From NCBI GenBank assembly GCA_945643635.1, contig CALZFC010000267.1, forward strand, positions 806,001-870,000: 64,000 bases of DNA, in the 5' to 3' direction. Of the stretch, positions 22,611-34,594 are shown piece by piece. Below the pieces are notes generated by a model. It saw only the letters and a list, made by a program, of their open reading frames with translations. It was not told the DNA's origin and searched no databases. The position numbers were made by a program, and so were the translations under genes. Numbering within the stretch: position 1 is the first letter of the stretch; every line of letters starts with the position of its first letter. Source of the DNA: Allodiplogaster sudhausi. Lineage: Eukaryota; Nematoda; Chromadorea; Rhabditida; Diplogasteridae.

Positions 22611-24608
22611 TGACATAAGGATAATCATGATGCATGCGCTTGCTTAGCAAATTAATAACTACGATTGTCGCGTGATTTAACGTTATGCATTCTTCTACTT
22701 GTTGGAGATTAACACATTTCGGAGCACTTAACCGTTGCGATGAGTTAATTTGAATGGTGCCACATCTAGCGATTGCGCTATTCATATGTATATAAGACGC
22801 TGCAAAAGGAAAGATATTCTGCGCATTCGTTTTTGAATCGAACTCTGCTCTGTGATTTTTTTTTGGACTGTCTCTGGTCAGAACTTAAATGGTGTCTTTA
22901 TCGAACAATTCTACATTTTTGGTGTTATTTGCGAAAGTGTACAAGAAATAACACACTTCTATTTCATTCATTTTTTGGCTGGTGACGACACTGTCCTGTA
23001 TGTCTATGGATAGAGAGAAGTATTTAATGACTGCAGCCTAAGGCATAAAATAGAATTCGACGCAAAAAAGCGCATAATTCTTAGCTTACACCTTCTTATT
23101 TGACATTATGATTGATTTTATTCCTAGCCTTCCTCATACATGATATTCATATATTGTACATGATGTAGACAGAGAAGTCTTAAAGAAATTATGCCTTTGA
23201 TAGGTCAGGACGAGCAAGAATAGGCCAGAAATATCGCAGTAGATCTTCTCTCATGACGTGAAAAAGCGCGTGAACTGATAAGTAATAGACTGTAACAAGA
23301 ACAGCCACCAAAATTAAGGGGTTAGCAATAAGATAATACTTTTTTTCCTCAAATATAGAAATTCAAATTAAATTGGGAATTGAAAACGTTGTATTAATCT
23401 TGAAAAGACATTCACAATCTATTGTTAGTCCGAAATATTTGATTTGACGCAAAAGAAATAATAAAAGAAGGCTTGAAAAGGTGGAAAGCCAGAAGCAGCA
23501 TTCTTTCCATAGCAAGGAGCCTCTTCACGGTTGTGATGATGCCCTCCTGATAACCAAGAGAGAGAGAGAAGCCGAGGGGGTCGTAAATTGGGCTAGGGGG
23601 GAACTGTGCATCTCTCTCGCGCTGTCGATATCTCTCTTCATCTCTCTATCTCTCTCTCACTCTCTTTAATTCTCTCTCTTTATCACTCTCTTTCTCTCTC
23701 ACTCTCTTTCACTCTCTCTCGCTCTCTCTACTCTCTTTTCTTTGGTCTTGAAATATTTCTGTTAATACAACACTTGCCGCCCGTTGCACAGTCGTCATTC
23801 GCTAAGGAATCCATTATCATTTTTGTTCTAGATGTGAGTGCAAGAGGGAGAGAGAAAATTGAGAGAGGACAGAGGAGAGAGAGAAAAGAGGGAGAGAGAA
23901 AGAAAGAGAGAAAGAGACAGAACATAAAATGTGAGAATCAGGCAAGGAAATCAACGAGATTACGGAATGACCGTGGAAGTAACAATTAAAAATAGCCACG
24001 AAGTATATCTTCCCCAAATTTGAATTGAAAGAGTCACACGAAACTGGTTGCAAGCAAACGTCATTTTACGCTTTTTGTCGCACATAAGTTTTTTTCTCGT
24101 TCATCTCAAAATCAAATTTACTTAACATACATACATATGTTTTAAAAGTTTGCTTCTGTTATATTGTGGTGACAAATTTTTAAAGGCTTGCAAAAAAATA
24201 TATGTCTTGCTGTTCAATGTTTTTAATGTTCACTTCTGACTCCTGTCTCTCAGGGTGGTAAAGAGAGATAATCGAGAGTGAGACATGGAGAGAGAGACAG
24301 AGAGAGAGAGACAGAGAGAGAGAAAGAGAGAGACAGAGAGACAGCGAGATGCGAGGTAGTACTTTCGGAATGGTGCTCCGGGAGCACAATAATAATAGTA
24401 GGAAAGGGGGGAGACGGAGAGCAGAAGAAGAGGGACTGAATACTTCATTGGAGCTGGTAAAAATAAGTATGAATGCAGGTCAAATTTACTGCCGATCTGG
24501 AAAAATGTAGAGTCACTAAGACCGATCTGGAAAAGTCGTGAGAGTAATTTGTTCCGATCTCGAAAGTAGGGGAGAATTGTTATTGTTTGAAATAATGGTA
24601 TTTATGTA

Positions 24609-25012
24609 AATTACAATGGTGTTCCTCCAAAATGGCCGAAATGTTATAATCAGCGCGCATTCAATATCTCATTGCAGACACCTTGGACCATCTTGATTCT
24701 GTTTTCATTGAAAAGAAAATGAAATTCCATATACAGCACACATATTACTTCATTCGAAATGTAAGTTGGAAAGTAGTAACATGACTTTGAAGTTTTAGTA
24801 TGGTACCGTGCTCTAATTTTTAAGCTTTATTTTAACCCTCAAAATATGGTCATAGTGCCCTCAATCATAGTGTGTTGATGTGGCAAAATAAGAGGATTCT
24901 AAATATATAAAGATCTTTTCCTGTAGTTTACTTCCCAACGAGCCATTTGGGACATTGCGCGCGCAGCGCTCCAAATCGGCCATTTTGGTGGTACATCTCT
25001 GTAAATTTACTA
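24609..25012. mobile_element. Candidate MITE with CCAAAATGGCCGA inverted termini
   Basis: GTTCCTCCAAAATGGCCGA near 24619 is matched in inverted orientation by TCGGCCATTTTGGTGGTAC near 24976. The similarity continues through GTAAATT outside and CAGCGCGCATT-like sequence inside. Arms are diverged, so this is an old element of about 400 bp without coding sequence. Confidence 0.45.
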
Positions 25013-25364
25013 AAAATGATGTTGTATCTCATTACAGAGTGCGGGTAATGAATTGTATAGTAACGTTACAATTAGAGCCATTACGAGCATACAGTGTGAT
25101 AAATACCTGTGAGGCATGGCCTACAGGCAAGGCAATGAAGAGCCAGAACAATTAATTAAGTGCGAGTAATTAAAAGTGAGGCGATGCGTAATGTTTAGGC
25201 ATAAGACTTATTCACGATCTGCCAAAGTTACAATGCTGCGTTCTCCAAATGTTTCTTCATTGCTTGCTGCTTCTGAGCACTCCCGCATTTCTCTATATTC
25301 CAATTGTTCATTCAATCTCTCTTTCTATTCTTTCTCTCCTAAGAAAATGACTCTAAGCTTCCAG

Positions 25365-28300
25365 ATGGCAGAGCTTCCTCGTCACGATGACCCCGTAGCG
25401 CAGGCCTTCAGAAGCATCCTTACGCGTTTGTCATTCTCTTTCTCTTTCGCACCCTCGCGAAAGAGGGTTCTCTACGTTTATTTATTTATTTATTTATCTA
25501 CATCGATTAAGATGTGACAACACTGGCAGAGATGTAACGTTGTTGATCTCCAACTGTAATCTCTCTCTCTTTCTCCCTCTCTCTCCCCTCCCTCTCACAC
25601 TCGTTCTCTCTCCCTCTCACTCCTCTCTCTCTCTCCTTCTCTAACTCTCACTCATGTCAATGCAATTGTGAAGACGAATATTATTTTGAAGTTTTTCCTC
25701 AATCGATTTTCGTCTCCGGAAACATCGCCTTGTATAGTAGCTACAACGGCTCCAAGGTGTTGATCGACCTCATCTCTGCTCGGTTTGTCCGTATTATTAT
25801 TTTGTTCAATTGTTTTTTTTAATTAATAGTAAGAAATGTGATTTTTATGTTTATTTTCATAAAATGTTTTCCCAGGCTGATGCACTTCAACTTCAGCCCC
25901 TCTCACTTGGGGGTGGATCCTCTGCTGAACTACTACATATGCCATCGTGCTCTTTCAGGTCCGTTATTCTTAATTATTTTTTTTATTTAATTTGCATAAT
26001 TTATATTAATCATAATGAAAAATATTTGCAACAAGTTTTTTATCAAAATTATTTCTCACGTTAGCCCTACACACAAATGCACATATGTAGGTAAGTATTG
26101 TTGTTGGCTTCTCTATCCTGTTCTTTCGCTATTTTAATTCTTCTCTTTTTTCTCGTTCTCGGTTTCGTTTGATTTGTGTGATGTATTTAATTTGATTTGA
26201 AGGCAATGCTCTCCCAAACCATGTTCCTATTGATGATCATCTTCGAGAATTCCTTCCAATATTAACAGTAAGTAAGACAACTCCTTTTTATTATTATTTT
26301 ATTATTATCGACTAAAAATAATACAATCAATAATATACATACTTTTTTTGTAAAGATCTAGCATTACCAACAAAAGATTAACTTTTGCAAATGGTTCTGC
26401 GAAAAGAAAAATTGATTGGAAAGATGTGAACACATAAAGTGCCGTTGATAAATGATGCAGGAGCATTTCATAATGGAAGCTGTGCGCCATGACGAATTCT
26501 ACTTCTTCCTCACAGAATCGCTCAAGAAAATCAAGGCCAACTTTCGAGAAGAGTACGTAATATAGTTTTAATTATTTTCCATCTATATTCTTTACGCATC
26601 GTTGTTTGCCATTTCCACTCTAAGAATCACTGAACTTGGTCTACCGCCTGGATTCTCTGCGATTTCTAACACCGCACTGGTGGCAGTCAGAATGGTTAGC
26701 ACGGTAATAATTTAATTTGGCCCTTTTTAGTTTTTTTATATTTTATTTTGGGGATTGAATTAAATAAATGTTTTAGGAAGAAAATGAAAAAAAACCTGTG
26801 TTTATGTACATACATACATAGTGATATATACAAATGAATTGGTAAATTGTCATTTTTGTCATCTTCAGGAGACGCCAGCTGGTATCCGGGACATTATTGT
26901 TTTCTGCGGTGGCTGTATGTATGGAATGGTACATATTTTTAAGATTTATTTTTGTTTTTCATTTAATTTCTGATGTTTTTTTTATATATTTAGTGTAACA
27001 GTTGTTTTGTTGGATTAATATCCTAAATTAATTAATTCTTAAAGAGATATTAAGCGATTAATTATTTCGAATTAATATACTAATGTAAATTAATTCGAAA
27101 TAATTAATCGCTTATATCTCTTTAAGAATCTCGTACCGGTTGACATGCCCTTCGATAATCTCCACATTTTCGACATCAACCGTGAGATATTCGAACGCTG
27201 GCAGACACTTCCGGATCCGGTCAGCAATTTCTACGCTATATTTACATATAAGAGGCACACGTTCTTTGCGATTTAATCAGTAGAAAAAAGTCTATTGATA
27301 AGAGTGGTTTTTATATCTACATACGTGCATGTATTATTGTTTCTTCACTGCTGGCAAAACCAGGCAGTCGAAATTTACACAATATTTGATATGCCATATG
27401 ACAATGCATTATGATATTCTCTACTTGCATGTTGCAGCAATACTTTCTAATCAAACGCGCCATGGGAAACACTTTCTGCTAGCAGAGATAGACACTAGCA
27501 ACAAAAATAGGTGTCCAGCATGGAATTTAAGGCCCAAAACTTGGCCCGTCCAGGCCCGCAGCTAATGGGCCTCTGTGCTAGGCAGAGGTGTCAATGGGCC
27601 GGCCCTGACGATCAGGGCTGGCTGGATCAATTTTCCAAGGCCCCGGGCCGGGCAGGGCCCAAGAAAAGTTGAGCCGGCCCGTAGGCATAATTGGCCCTCA
27701 AGACAGAAATTCCTAGCAAATTGATGGTAAAGACATAAACTTTACATTTTCGGAAGTATTAGAAATTGGTTTATATATAGTGGCATGTTACTTGGGGGTG
27801 GGGGGCAACATATTTTTGCTTTGCATTTCACTCAAACTGTGCCCAGGGGGTTTTCGAACATGGAGAACACGAATATTACGTTTTGTGCTTGCATGCAGTT
27901 TAATAAAATTACCCTACTTTACTAGCAAACGATTTTTCACGTGTTTGCACTTGTGATCTGCCTGTGTGCATGAGTGCTTCCGCCTCAAGAAACTGTTTAC
28001 TCTCTCCCGTTCAATGGACTCGGCCACTTCCACCAACGACGTCGATAAGAAGTACATCCAGGAAGTGGACCGCGAGGTTCTCTTTGATGCAGATGGATGC
28101 CAAGCTTTGGTCTGAAGCGGGATACTACGACGTGGCACGCACGACGACACACAGTGGCTGATACGGACTACGGAGACGGAAACCTGGGAACTCGCGGCAT
28201 GGCTCTCTTCTTCCACTCACTCGAGAGCAAAGACATCTACCACTAACTCTGCCTCACTGAATTCGATCTGGGTGTCGCGGTAAGACGCGCACTAGCGGAA

Positions 28301-29877
28301 GCGTCCTCCCACAACGCAGCCACACGCTGCGTTGTAAGGAACAGAGGAGACACTTGTGGCTCAGTTACTTTGTTAAACTGCATGCAAGCCCAAAACAAAC
28401 CCCCAACTAACATAATACCATTTTTTGAAAAAAAAAATTTTCGAATTTTGAAAATCGGGCTCAAACGGGCCCAAGGGCCGGGCAGGGCAGGGAAATTTGC
28501 AAGGCCTAGACTTTGGGCCCTCAGGGCAGGGCTGGCCCAAAAATGTTGGGCCCGTTGACACCTCTGGTGCTAAGTCCAACTGTCGGGATGGTAGAAGGCT
28601 AGGAAGTGCGCTTCTTGTAGATCCACGGCTTTCCGGAGGCGCTCATAGCTGCGCACCCAGTGATCGTCGCCAACAAGTGGCTTTTCGTGGTAGGCGGCTT
28701 CGTAAACGACGTCGTCTCGAGATTCGTCTGGCGACTCGACATTGCATTGTCCAGATGGCAGCGCCTCTTTCAGATACCGTTAGCCTTTATTTTCACTCAG
28801 ATATAGCATTCTTCGTTAAAGGAGCTGGAAATTCAATCTTGAACAGACACCTTTTGCCTCACACAAGAGGATGCCATTTAGAGAAATGTTTTTAGGAATA
28901 TGTCCACCGCTTTTTCCACTGCGTACTGCCAATTGTCGGGTCGCCTTCTTGTCTTAATGGGTGTAAATTACTTTGTTAATACTATTTTTGTAATTATTTT
29001 AATTCAGTAATATAATTATTAAACTTTAAACAATAAAATATTAAAGTGTTTTAAAGTTGTTAAGACGTTTTTAGCTGTTTTATTATCATCACAAACGATG
29101 GAAATCAAATATCTAAAGAAGATATGTGTTAGTGATAAACAGTTCATTCATAAATAATTGTTAAAGTACAACCGGATGGAGATTCGAATGGAGATGTGCC
29201 GAATCGCGGTGCCCTCCTTGGCGTGGATGTCCTTCGGCAAGGTTATGATGCCTTTTTATTTTCTAAAAGGAGCTGTTCACTGAATATCTAACATATGGTT
29301 TTATGGGCGTGGTTCTATTAGCATCAGTTTAAAACATACGTCTGGAAAGTTTGAACCATTTTTGTATACTTGTTTGAAAGGTAGAAGCACGCGAAATGTG
29401 GCTGGGCCAAAATTTTTTACCCGCAGAAGGGCCAAATATTTGAGGGCGCGTGTTCAAAATAGTACTGATATACTACGGTAGCATCATTCAGTGCACGGTT
29501 CCTTTAATGCATTCCAGACTTATTGTTAGCGAATTTTGAGGGGAACATTGATTTAATTAACGGAGGAGCTATCCGACGATAAATAGCTTACATTGTGATC
29601 AACGTTGGACTTAAAGTTCGATCATTTGGGGATCCCGCTTTATGAAGATCAGTATTTAGCCAGACATTTAAATTTCTTTTTGGATACTGTAGAACTCGGA
29701 TCCTTCCTTTAACATGTGAATTATTTGTCAATAAAACACATCTAATCAGGTTCTGAGTCTTCTGAAGCCGGGGCCCTCGCGGCTGTCCATGCGAGGTTCG
29801 GCTTTGGCGTTCCCGGGCCATCGGTGAACGTCGCCGAGGCAACCAGTCGAATCACGGACATTCTCTACGCGGATTAA
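25365..29877 (+). CDS. Kelch-repeat protein, about 346 aa
   Basis: Exons: 25365-25425, 25692-25782, 25876-25958, 26203-26267, 26461-26552, 26625-26694, 26869-26928, 27127-27219, 28621-28778, 28896-28960, 29167-29241, 29750-29877; all twelve keep phase to the TAA. Kelch signatures recur: IIVFCGG (about 163-169) with a following HIFDI...ERWQTLP, then KWLFVVGGFVND (about 224-235) with VWRLDIALSRWQRL, then YCQLSGRLLVLMG. These are glycine-pair and spaced-tryptophan features of beta-propeller blades, so the protein probably binds another protein, for instance as a ligase adaptor. Residues 1-150 are mostly helical and unrecognised; they may be a diverged BTB/BACK-like part. The start is the ATG directly after TTCCAG; an in-frame ATG lies at 25347, and further upstream exons are possible. 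Intron 8 contains a hAT-like element. Confidence 0.72.
25476..25533 (+). repeat. Dispersed TTTATTTATTTATC-type repeat
   Basis: A run of TTTA ending in ATCTACATCGATTAAGA and then GTGAC-ACACTGG occurs here in kelch intron 1 and again at 52044-52102 with only a couple of differences. Shorter relatives starting with the same TTTATTTATC are at 41190 and 59005. Probably the 3' tail of a retroposon family. Confidence 0.5.
27035..27129. repeat. Near-perfect 41-bp inverted repeat (hairpin element) overlapping a kelch acceptor
   Basis: ATTCTTAAAGAGATATTAAG through to TTCGAATTAAT (27035-27076) is mirrored by 27089-27129 with one indel, leaving a 12-nt loop. The right arm ends in CTCTTTAAGAAT, whose TTTAAG is the acceptor of the kelch exon at 27127. 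The hairpin thus reaches three bases into the exon. Confidence 0.85.
27583..28566. mobile_element. hAT-like non-autonomous DNA transposon with 8-bp target-site duplication
   Basis: The element begins CAGAGGTGTCAATGGGCC and ends GGGCCCGTTGACACCTCTG. It is flanked by GTGCTAGG (27575-27582) and GTGCTAAG (28567-28574), an 8-bp duplication with one mismatch, as expected for the hAT superfamily. Sub-terminal regions are rich in GGCCGG/GGGCCC. The 984-bp body holds no transposase-length frame. Its middle (about 27960-28370) has exon-like GC-rich composition, possibly captured host sequence. It sits inside kelch intron 8. Confidence 0.82.
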
Positions 29878-30801
29878 TCATTAATTCATTTGACCTCGCA
29901 GTCTTTTTTATCCATTGATCATGCCGAAACTTTAATACTTTTATCTTGCCTTGACTTCAAATCTTCTCGTTTTCTCGTTGTACATTAAAGAATGGTCAGG
30001 CGAGCTATAGTTCTTCCGCTGTTGTAATATCACTGCATTTCTTCATATCTATATTTTTCTCGTCTTTTTTGTACTGTTTCCGGCGCTCAAGTCCGCGTTC
30101 TCTACTGTGAAAGTTGTTTTGTGATCTCTCTCTCTCTCTCTCTCGATCACATGGCCTCTGCTGGTATCGCCGAGGACTGTGCGCAGGGTAATAAATTGTT
30201 TCGGCTGTCCATAGCAGTTCCGTTGAGTTTCCGAGGGGAGCTGAACCAAGATCTTGGTGTGAGAAATACATAGATTTGGCCGACATAAGGGTTCGATGAC
30301 CTGTGCCACCTTTGATTGAGCATTGGGTGAAGGTATACGCAAGAAAAGAAAGCGTTAAGAACTACGCTTCTGGCCACGGTTTGAATCGTTGAAACTAATC
30401 CTAACGGTTAGGACCGTAGGAATCGAGTCATTTCAAAGCGTTGTTTTGAAATCGTTGGGTAAGAAAGCGTTAGAAGCCCGCGGCGAGGGCAAAGCGTTAA
30501 GACTAACGCTTTCATCTCACCATCGCACCTGCACCGTCCACCGCCTCTCTCTCGCTCATTTCTCTCTCTCTCTATCTCTCTCCCCCCCTCTCTCTCTCTT
30601 CTATCATCTCTGCCTCCACCATCCTCCGGATCAGATTAGCTAATTATCTAACTTTGCGAACAGCATATTTCACTGTTTTGGCCCTTCTGTGACCAAAACA
30701 ACAGTTGAATAGAATAAAACTAAAATAAAGTTCGCAAAAGTCGATTATCTAGCTAACCTGTTAGTGGGGAGCAATAAAAGGAAAGATTGATAGAGGGACC
30801 A
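29878..30801. other. Intergenic region between the kelch gene and the ARM-like gene
   Basis: No exon found. It contains a CT run bounded by the palindromic ends TGATC and GATCA (30121-30150), a group of AAGCGTTA-like octamers in both orientations (30347, 30439, 30466, 30492, 30503), and a CT-rich block (30545-30600). It would hold the promoter of the downstream gene. Confidence 0.45.
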
Positions 30802-31816
30802 ATGATGAACTACTCAGACGGCGGCGTCCGTCCGACTCACTTTCTCGATATCCATGTGGTACTCGGTATACTCGATGACACGCTGTCAATTTCATACATT
30901 TTAAAGTTCGTCGTTTTTTTTAATATTTAAAGATTTTTTTTATGCCATCGAAATAGATAAATATGGAGACGTATTTATTCATTTACCGTACATAAAAAAT
31001 TAGTTGTTTCGTTGTGGCAGCATTAATATTGGAATGGTAACAAGGATTTAAAAATAAATATGGAAATATTAAAGATTAAACATTGATAAGGTATGGGCAT
31101 CGACTACACGGGTCGCTCTGAGAGGGGATGGCACTCCCCAGCCTCATCTTTGCCCCAGACGGGACAAGCTGGTCAAGGAACAGCAGGAGGATTGACCCGC
31201 GATTGTTGATGGAGTGGAGATTTAGAAAGGCTGGGAAGAATAATGACGAATAGATTAGACTCGATTTACTTACAACTGCATTAACAAGAGTATGTAAATT
31301 CTCAATTCGAGAAATAATGACTTTTGCTTAACGAACAGACAGGCCTAGCTGTAAGCAAACTTAGTGGCAGATTAGAATAACCTCTAGCAGTGCGGTATGA
31401 AAATAAGTGCTGCTGAAAGCACAGATACAGCTTGAACGAGAAATATTTATATTGGAAGCAATAATTACTTAAGTAACTTGAATGAGGTGATATAGTCAGT
31501 TTCTAATCACTTACAGTACACGGAAGAAAGAGGAAAAAAAGCTTGATACGATCACCATACAATGTTCATAAAGTCCATTCTGGATTAAGAGCAGCGGACA
31601 AACAATAAGAACCATCTACTGAAAACTTTATGCACATTATCTTCTTTCCTTAGTTTGCATAATTCTATATGGTACCCTTGCTGGTGAAGCAAATTCTAAA
31701 ACCGATAGAACAAAGCATTTAAATGCACGAATGGAGCACTAAAGAGAGTTTTAGAAACAACTACTGATATGTACGTATGTGCTAATTCCTCATGAGTTTC
31801 TTGCAGATGCAAAGAA

Positions 31817-31867
<51 letters not shown>

Positions 31868-34594
31868 CAGAGAGAGGTACACACACAGAGAGAAGACGAA
31901 ATCGATCTGCTGTTTCAATTTGAAAATATCCAAACCTGCCGTGCTTTCCAATCTGTCTCTTCATGTAATCGTGAAACTATAGTTGTTGATATGCCAGCCT
32001 TTCCACGTCTAATCCTCTCTCTCTCTCTCTCTTTATATTCTCTGTCTCCACATCCTTTTCTTCAATACTTTCAGAACAACTAATTCCATCCACTTCGTGC
32101 CGGTGTAGCCATCGTTTCTTTCTTTCCATCATTTAATAACCCAATTTTGACTTCTTCTCGCGAGGAGCTTTCTCACTGGAGCAGCTACAGCGCACCTTCG
32201 CGCGCCTTCCATGGTCACCAGCAACGATCAACTTCTATGATCGCCCTGTAAAGGTCGTTTTTATCCTCCATTTCTCAAATCACTGCCTTTCCTTTTCATC
32301 GTTTTTTCCGATTTCTTCCTTTTTCGCTCTATCTCCTCATTTGTTTGACCTTTCAGCATTCCGTTCACTTCACTCAGATAAAAATATCCGTTTACTTAAA
32401 GAGGCTCTGTTTCAACCACAATTGAAATTTCTTTTCTTAGTCCGCTCGACTCCATTTTTCAATCCAAAATATCTCTATGTTTATTTCGCAAATTGTCATC
32501 CTTTCACTTTTTTCATCATCCAGCCTTCGCTTCCCGCCATTTTTTTCTTCACATTTCGTCCACTTTTTTCTTTTAATTTGTTTCTTATATCGTTGCCGTT
32601 TAGCTTTGTTCGTTATAATAACTTTTTCCTGGTTTTTGCGTGATATTGATGGCCGCGCCATCCTCAGATTCATCCATTATTTTTAGTTTTTCGTAGTTGT
32701 TTTTCCTCTACTTTCATATTATGGAATGATTTCTCTGGAAATGGACCGGCAAAAATGAAAAAAAAACACAAAAAATAACATTTTTTTTAGTCCTAAAAAT
32801 TTGTATCCGGAAAAAATCTCGTGCGTTGCACATGAATCTACTTCCTCACAATCGTTTGACCATGTTCTTCAGTACATGCCGACTCTGTGCTCGACTCGAC
32901 TATTTACTATTTCTCTGCTTTCGCCTTTTGTATCTCTCCCTTTCTCTATATATATATCTTCCTCCACATCCCTTGCTTCATCAAATATTATGCAGCCAAA
33001 GACACCGAGAGATAAAAGAGAGTGAGAGAGAGAGGGAGAGGGAGAGAGAGATGAGAGAGTTAGACAGCGTGAAGGTAATAAGAAAGAAGAAATACAGAGA
33101 TGAGAGAGAGGAGAGATAGGGAGAGAATGGGAAAGGGAGAAAGAGATCTCGAAGGAACGAGATAGTGAGCGAGAACGAGAGAGAGACAGAGAGAGGAGAC
33201 CTTATTCATCACATTCCACTCGCTTCTCTCGCTTCTGTCTCTCTATCTCTCGCTCGCTCTCTCTCTCTCTCTCACTGAGGCAGAACACGCAACCCACCCC
33301 CCCCCCCCACTCGTTTCTTTTATATCTCTTCGAGCATAACATCCATGAATACAATGGCAATTGGTAACCATATTCTGTACCGCGCGCTAATCTCGTATTC
33401 TAAACAAATTGTTCTTTTTAATTACGGCTTAAGCGTTGGGTTAATTTTGAGTGTTTTTATGATCTAATTCGTCTTTCTAGTGCTTGTTTGCGCTTTGTAG
33501 CGATATCAAGTCTTTTTTACGTTCGACTTGATTGCATTGTATTAATCGTTCTTTTCAGGAAAACCTCGGGTCTGATGGACGACTTTGATTTTATCATCAA
33601 ATCTACTGGATTGGATTTCCCAGAGGAAGCGCGCGTGAGCTTGTATGCATTGACGGTATATAATTCTTTCGCTCTTTTCATGTCGTTCTTTAAGCATTTA
33701 TTCTACATGAAGATTGGAGGGAATGATTTGATTAGGCATCGATTACTCTGCTTACCTGGTATAGGATTTCATTGTAAATGTGCTTCCTTTCTCAGAATTG
33801 CGCTAACAAACTCAATGAGTCGCGGAGTGCGGCGGAGCTGATTATGGCAAATGGAGGGATTGAGGTAAGCGGTCAACGAGAGAAAGAGAGAGACAGATAT
33901 AAAGAGAGGAGAGAGAGAGACAAGGGGGGAGAGAGATAAAAGGTGGGTGACGGAGAGTGATAGCGAGATTAGGTTAAGCTTTAAACTATTCTATTGCAGC
34001 GGCTTTTGGTGAATCTCAAGAACGCTTCCGCCAATAAACAACGTCTGCTGATCTGTAAAGTACTGCTGGGACTGGCACGGCATCCGATTTCTCTCCATCG
34101 CTTCCCTGTCTCCATGCCAAGCGAATTGAAAGGTAAGAACATCTCATCTCATCATTCGGCAAGCCCCTTTCTGGCCACTTGTACTCCATGCCCGGGTAAA
34201 GGTCAGGAACCGGTACTATTTTCATACCGCTCTGTGCCGTAATTTTTTTCTTCAGCAATCTAACTTTGTTCTTAAATTCCATGCCAGCTTATTTCTGTTT
34301 TCGTGGGATGGTGTAAACTATAATATGTAATAAGTGAAAAAGGTGTAATTTTTTTCAGAGTTCATGAAACAGCAATTGCAAGGATCTATGGAAGATCACT
34401 TCGCTTTCTGCAGAGTTGCAAGTAATCTGGCCAACGTTCTCTCTACTTATTTCTCTGCTCTGGTTAGTTATGAAGCTTTCGCATTGAGACCTTTTTCAAC
34501 TTAATGTTGGCAACATGATAGCAACAATCAATTGAATGTACATTAGCCCTATTCCGAGAGTAATCAAAGCAGCGAATTTAAAGAAGCTATCCGG
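30802..34594 (+). CDS. Helical ARM/HEAT-like protein exons, unidentified family
   Basis: Exons in continuous phase: 30802-30865, 31091-31204, 32168-32253, 33335-33363, 33559-33655, 33796-33864, 34000-34132, 34359-34462 and possibly 34559-34594. The product starts MMNYSDGG, has a Gly/Ser/Gln-rich segment (about 25-55), then SLEQLQRTFARLPWSPATI, and from about 100 on a regular helical region (EEARVSLYALTNCANKL, AAELIMANGGIERLLVNL, LLICKVLLGLARHP) that resembles armadillo repeats. I do not recognise the family. Exon 34359-34462 ends in phase 0, which fits three continuations: the micro-exon at 34559, a terminal exon at 34922-34972 (stop), or the first low-complexity exon at 35279. The first two exons rest on phase only and are the weakest. 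Confidence 0.5.
31813..31872 (+). repeat. (GA)n microsatellite in an ARM-like gene intron
   Basis: Pure GA run within intron 2 of the ARM-like gene. Further GA tracts lie at 33022-33200 (intron 3) and 33880-33945, so purine-rich tracts occur on the sense strand of this gene. Confidence 0.85.

Larger units (their letters stand above)
20854..25364. other. 4.5-kb divergent intergenic region
   Basis: This region separates the exchanger (leftward) from the kelch gene (rightward). It holds GA-rich tracts at about 21003-21150 and 22395-22610, a mixed CT then GA region at 23610-23925, GA at 24263-24345, and an inverted-repeat element at 24609-25012. I saw no exon with both splice signals and protein-like composition. 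Frames such as 22143-22628 are pure microsatellite translations. Confidence 0.55.

Noticed and set aside
22270..22647. Open frames rich in Arg and Glu
   Set aside because: They translate (GA)n. No splice structure, no non-repetitive core and the opposite strand is equally open. The same holds for frames at 33019-33119, 49495-49765, 57303-57490, 59780-60076 and 62558-62746.
28373..28895. Open frames crossing the right end of the hAT element
   Set aside because: They run through the GGCC-rich terminus. The genuine coding sequence there is the kelch exon at 28621-28778 in a different frame.
30830..30890. Minus-strand mini-exon (RVIEYTEYHMDIEK) opposite the first ARM-gene exon
   Set aside because: It has both splice signals on the minus strand, but the plus-strand reading starts with ATG and connects in phase to the following exons. 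With no minus-strand neighbours I preferred the plus-strand model, with low confidence.
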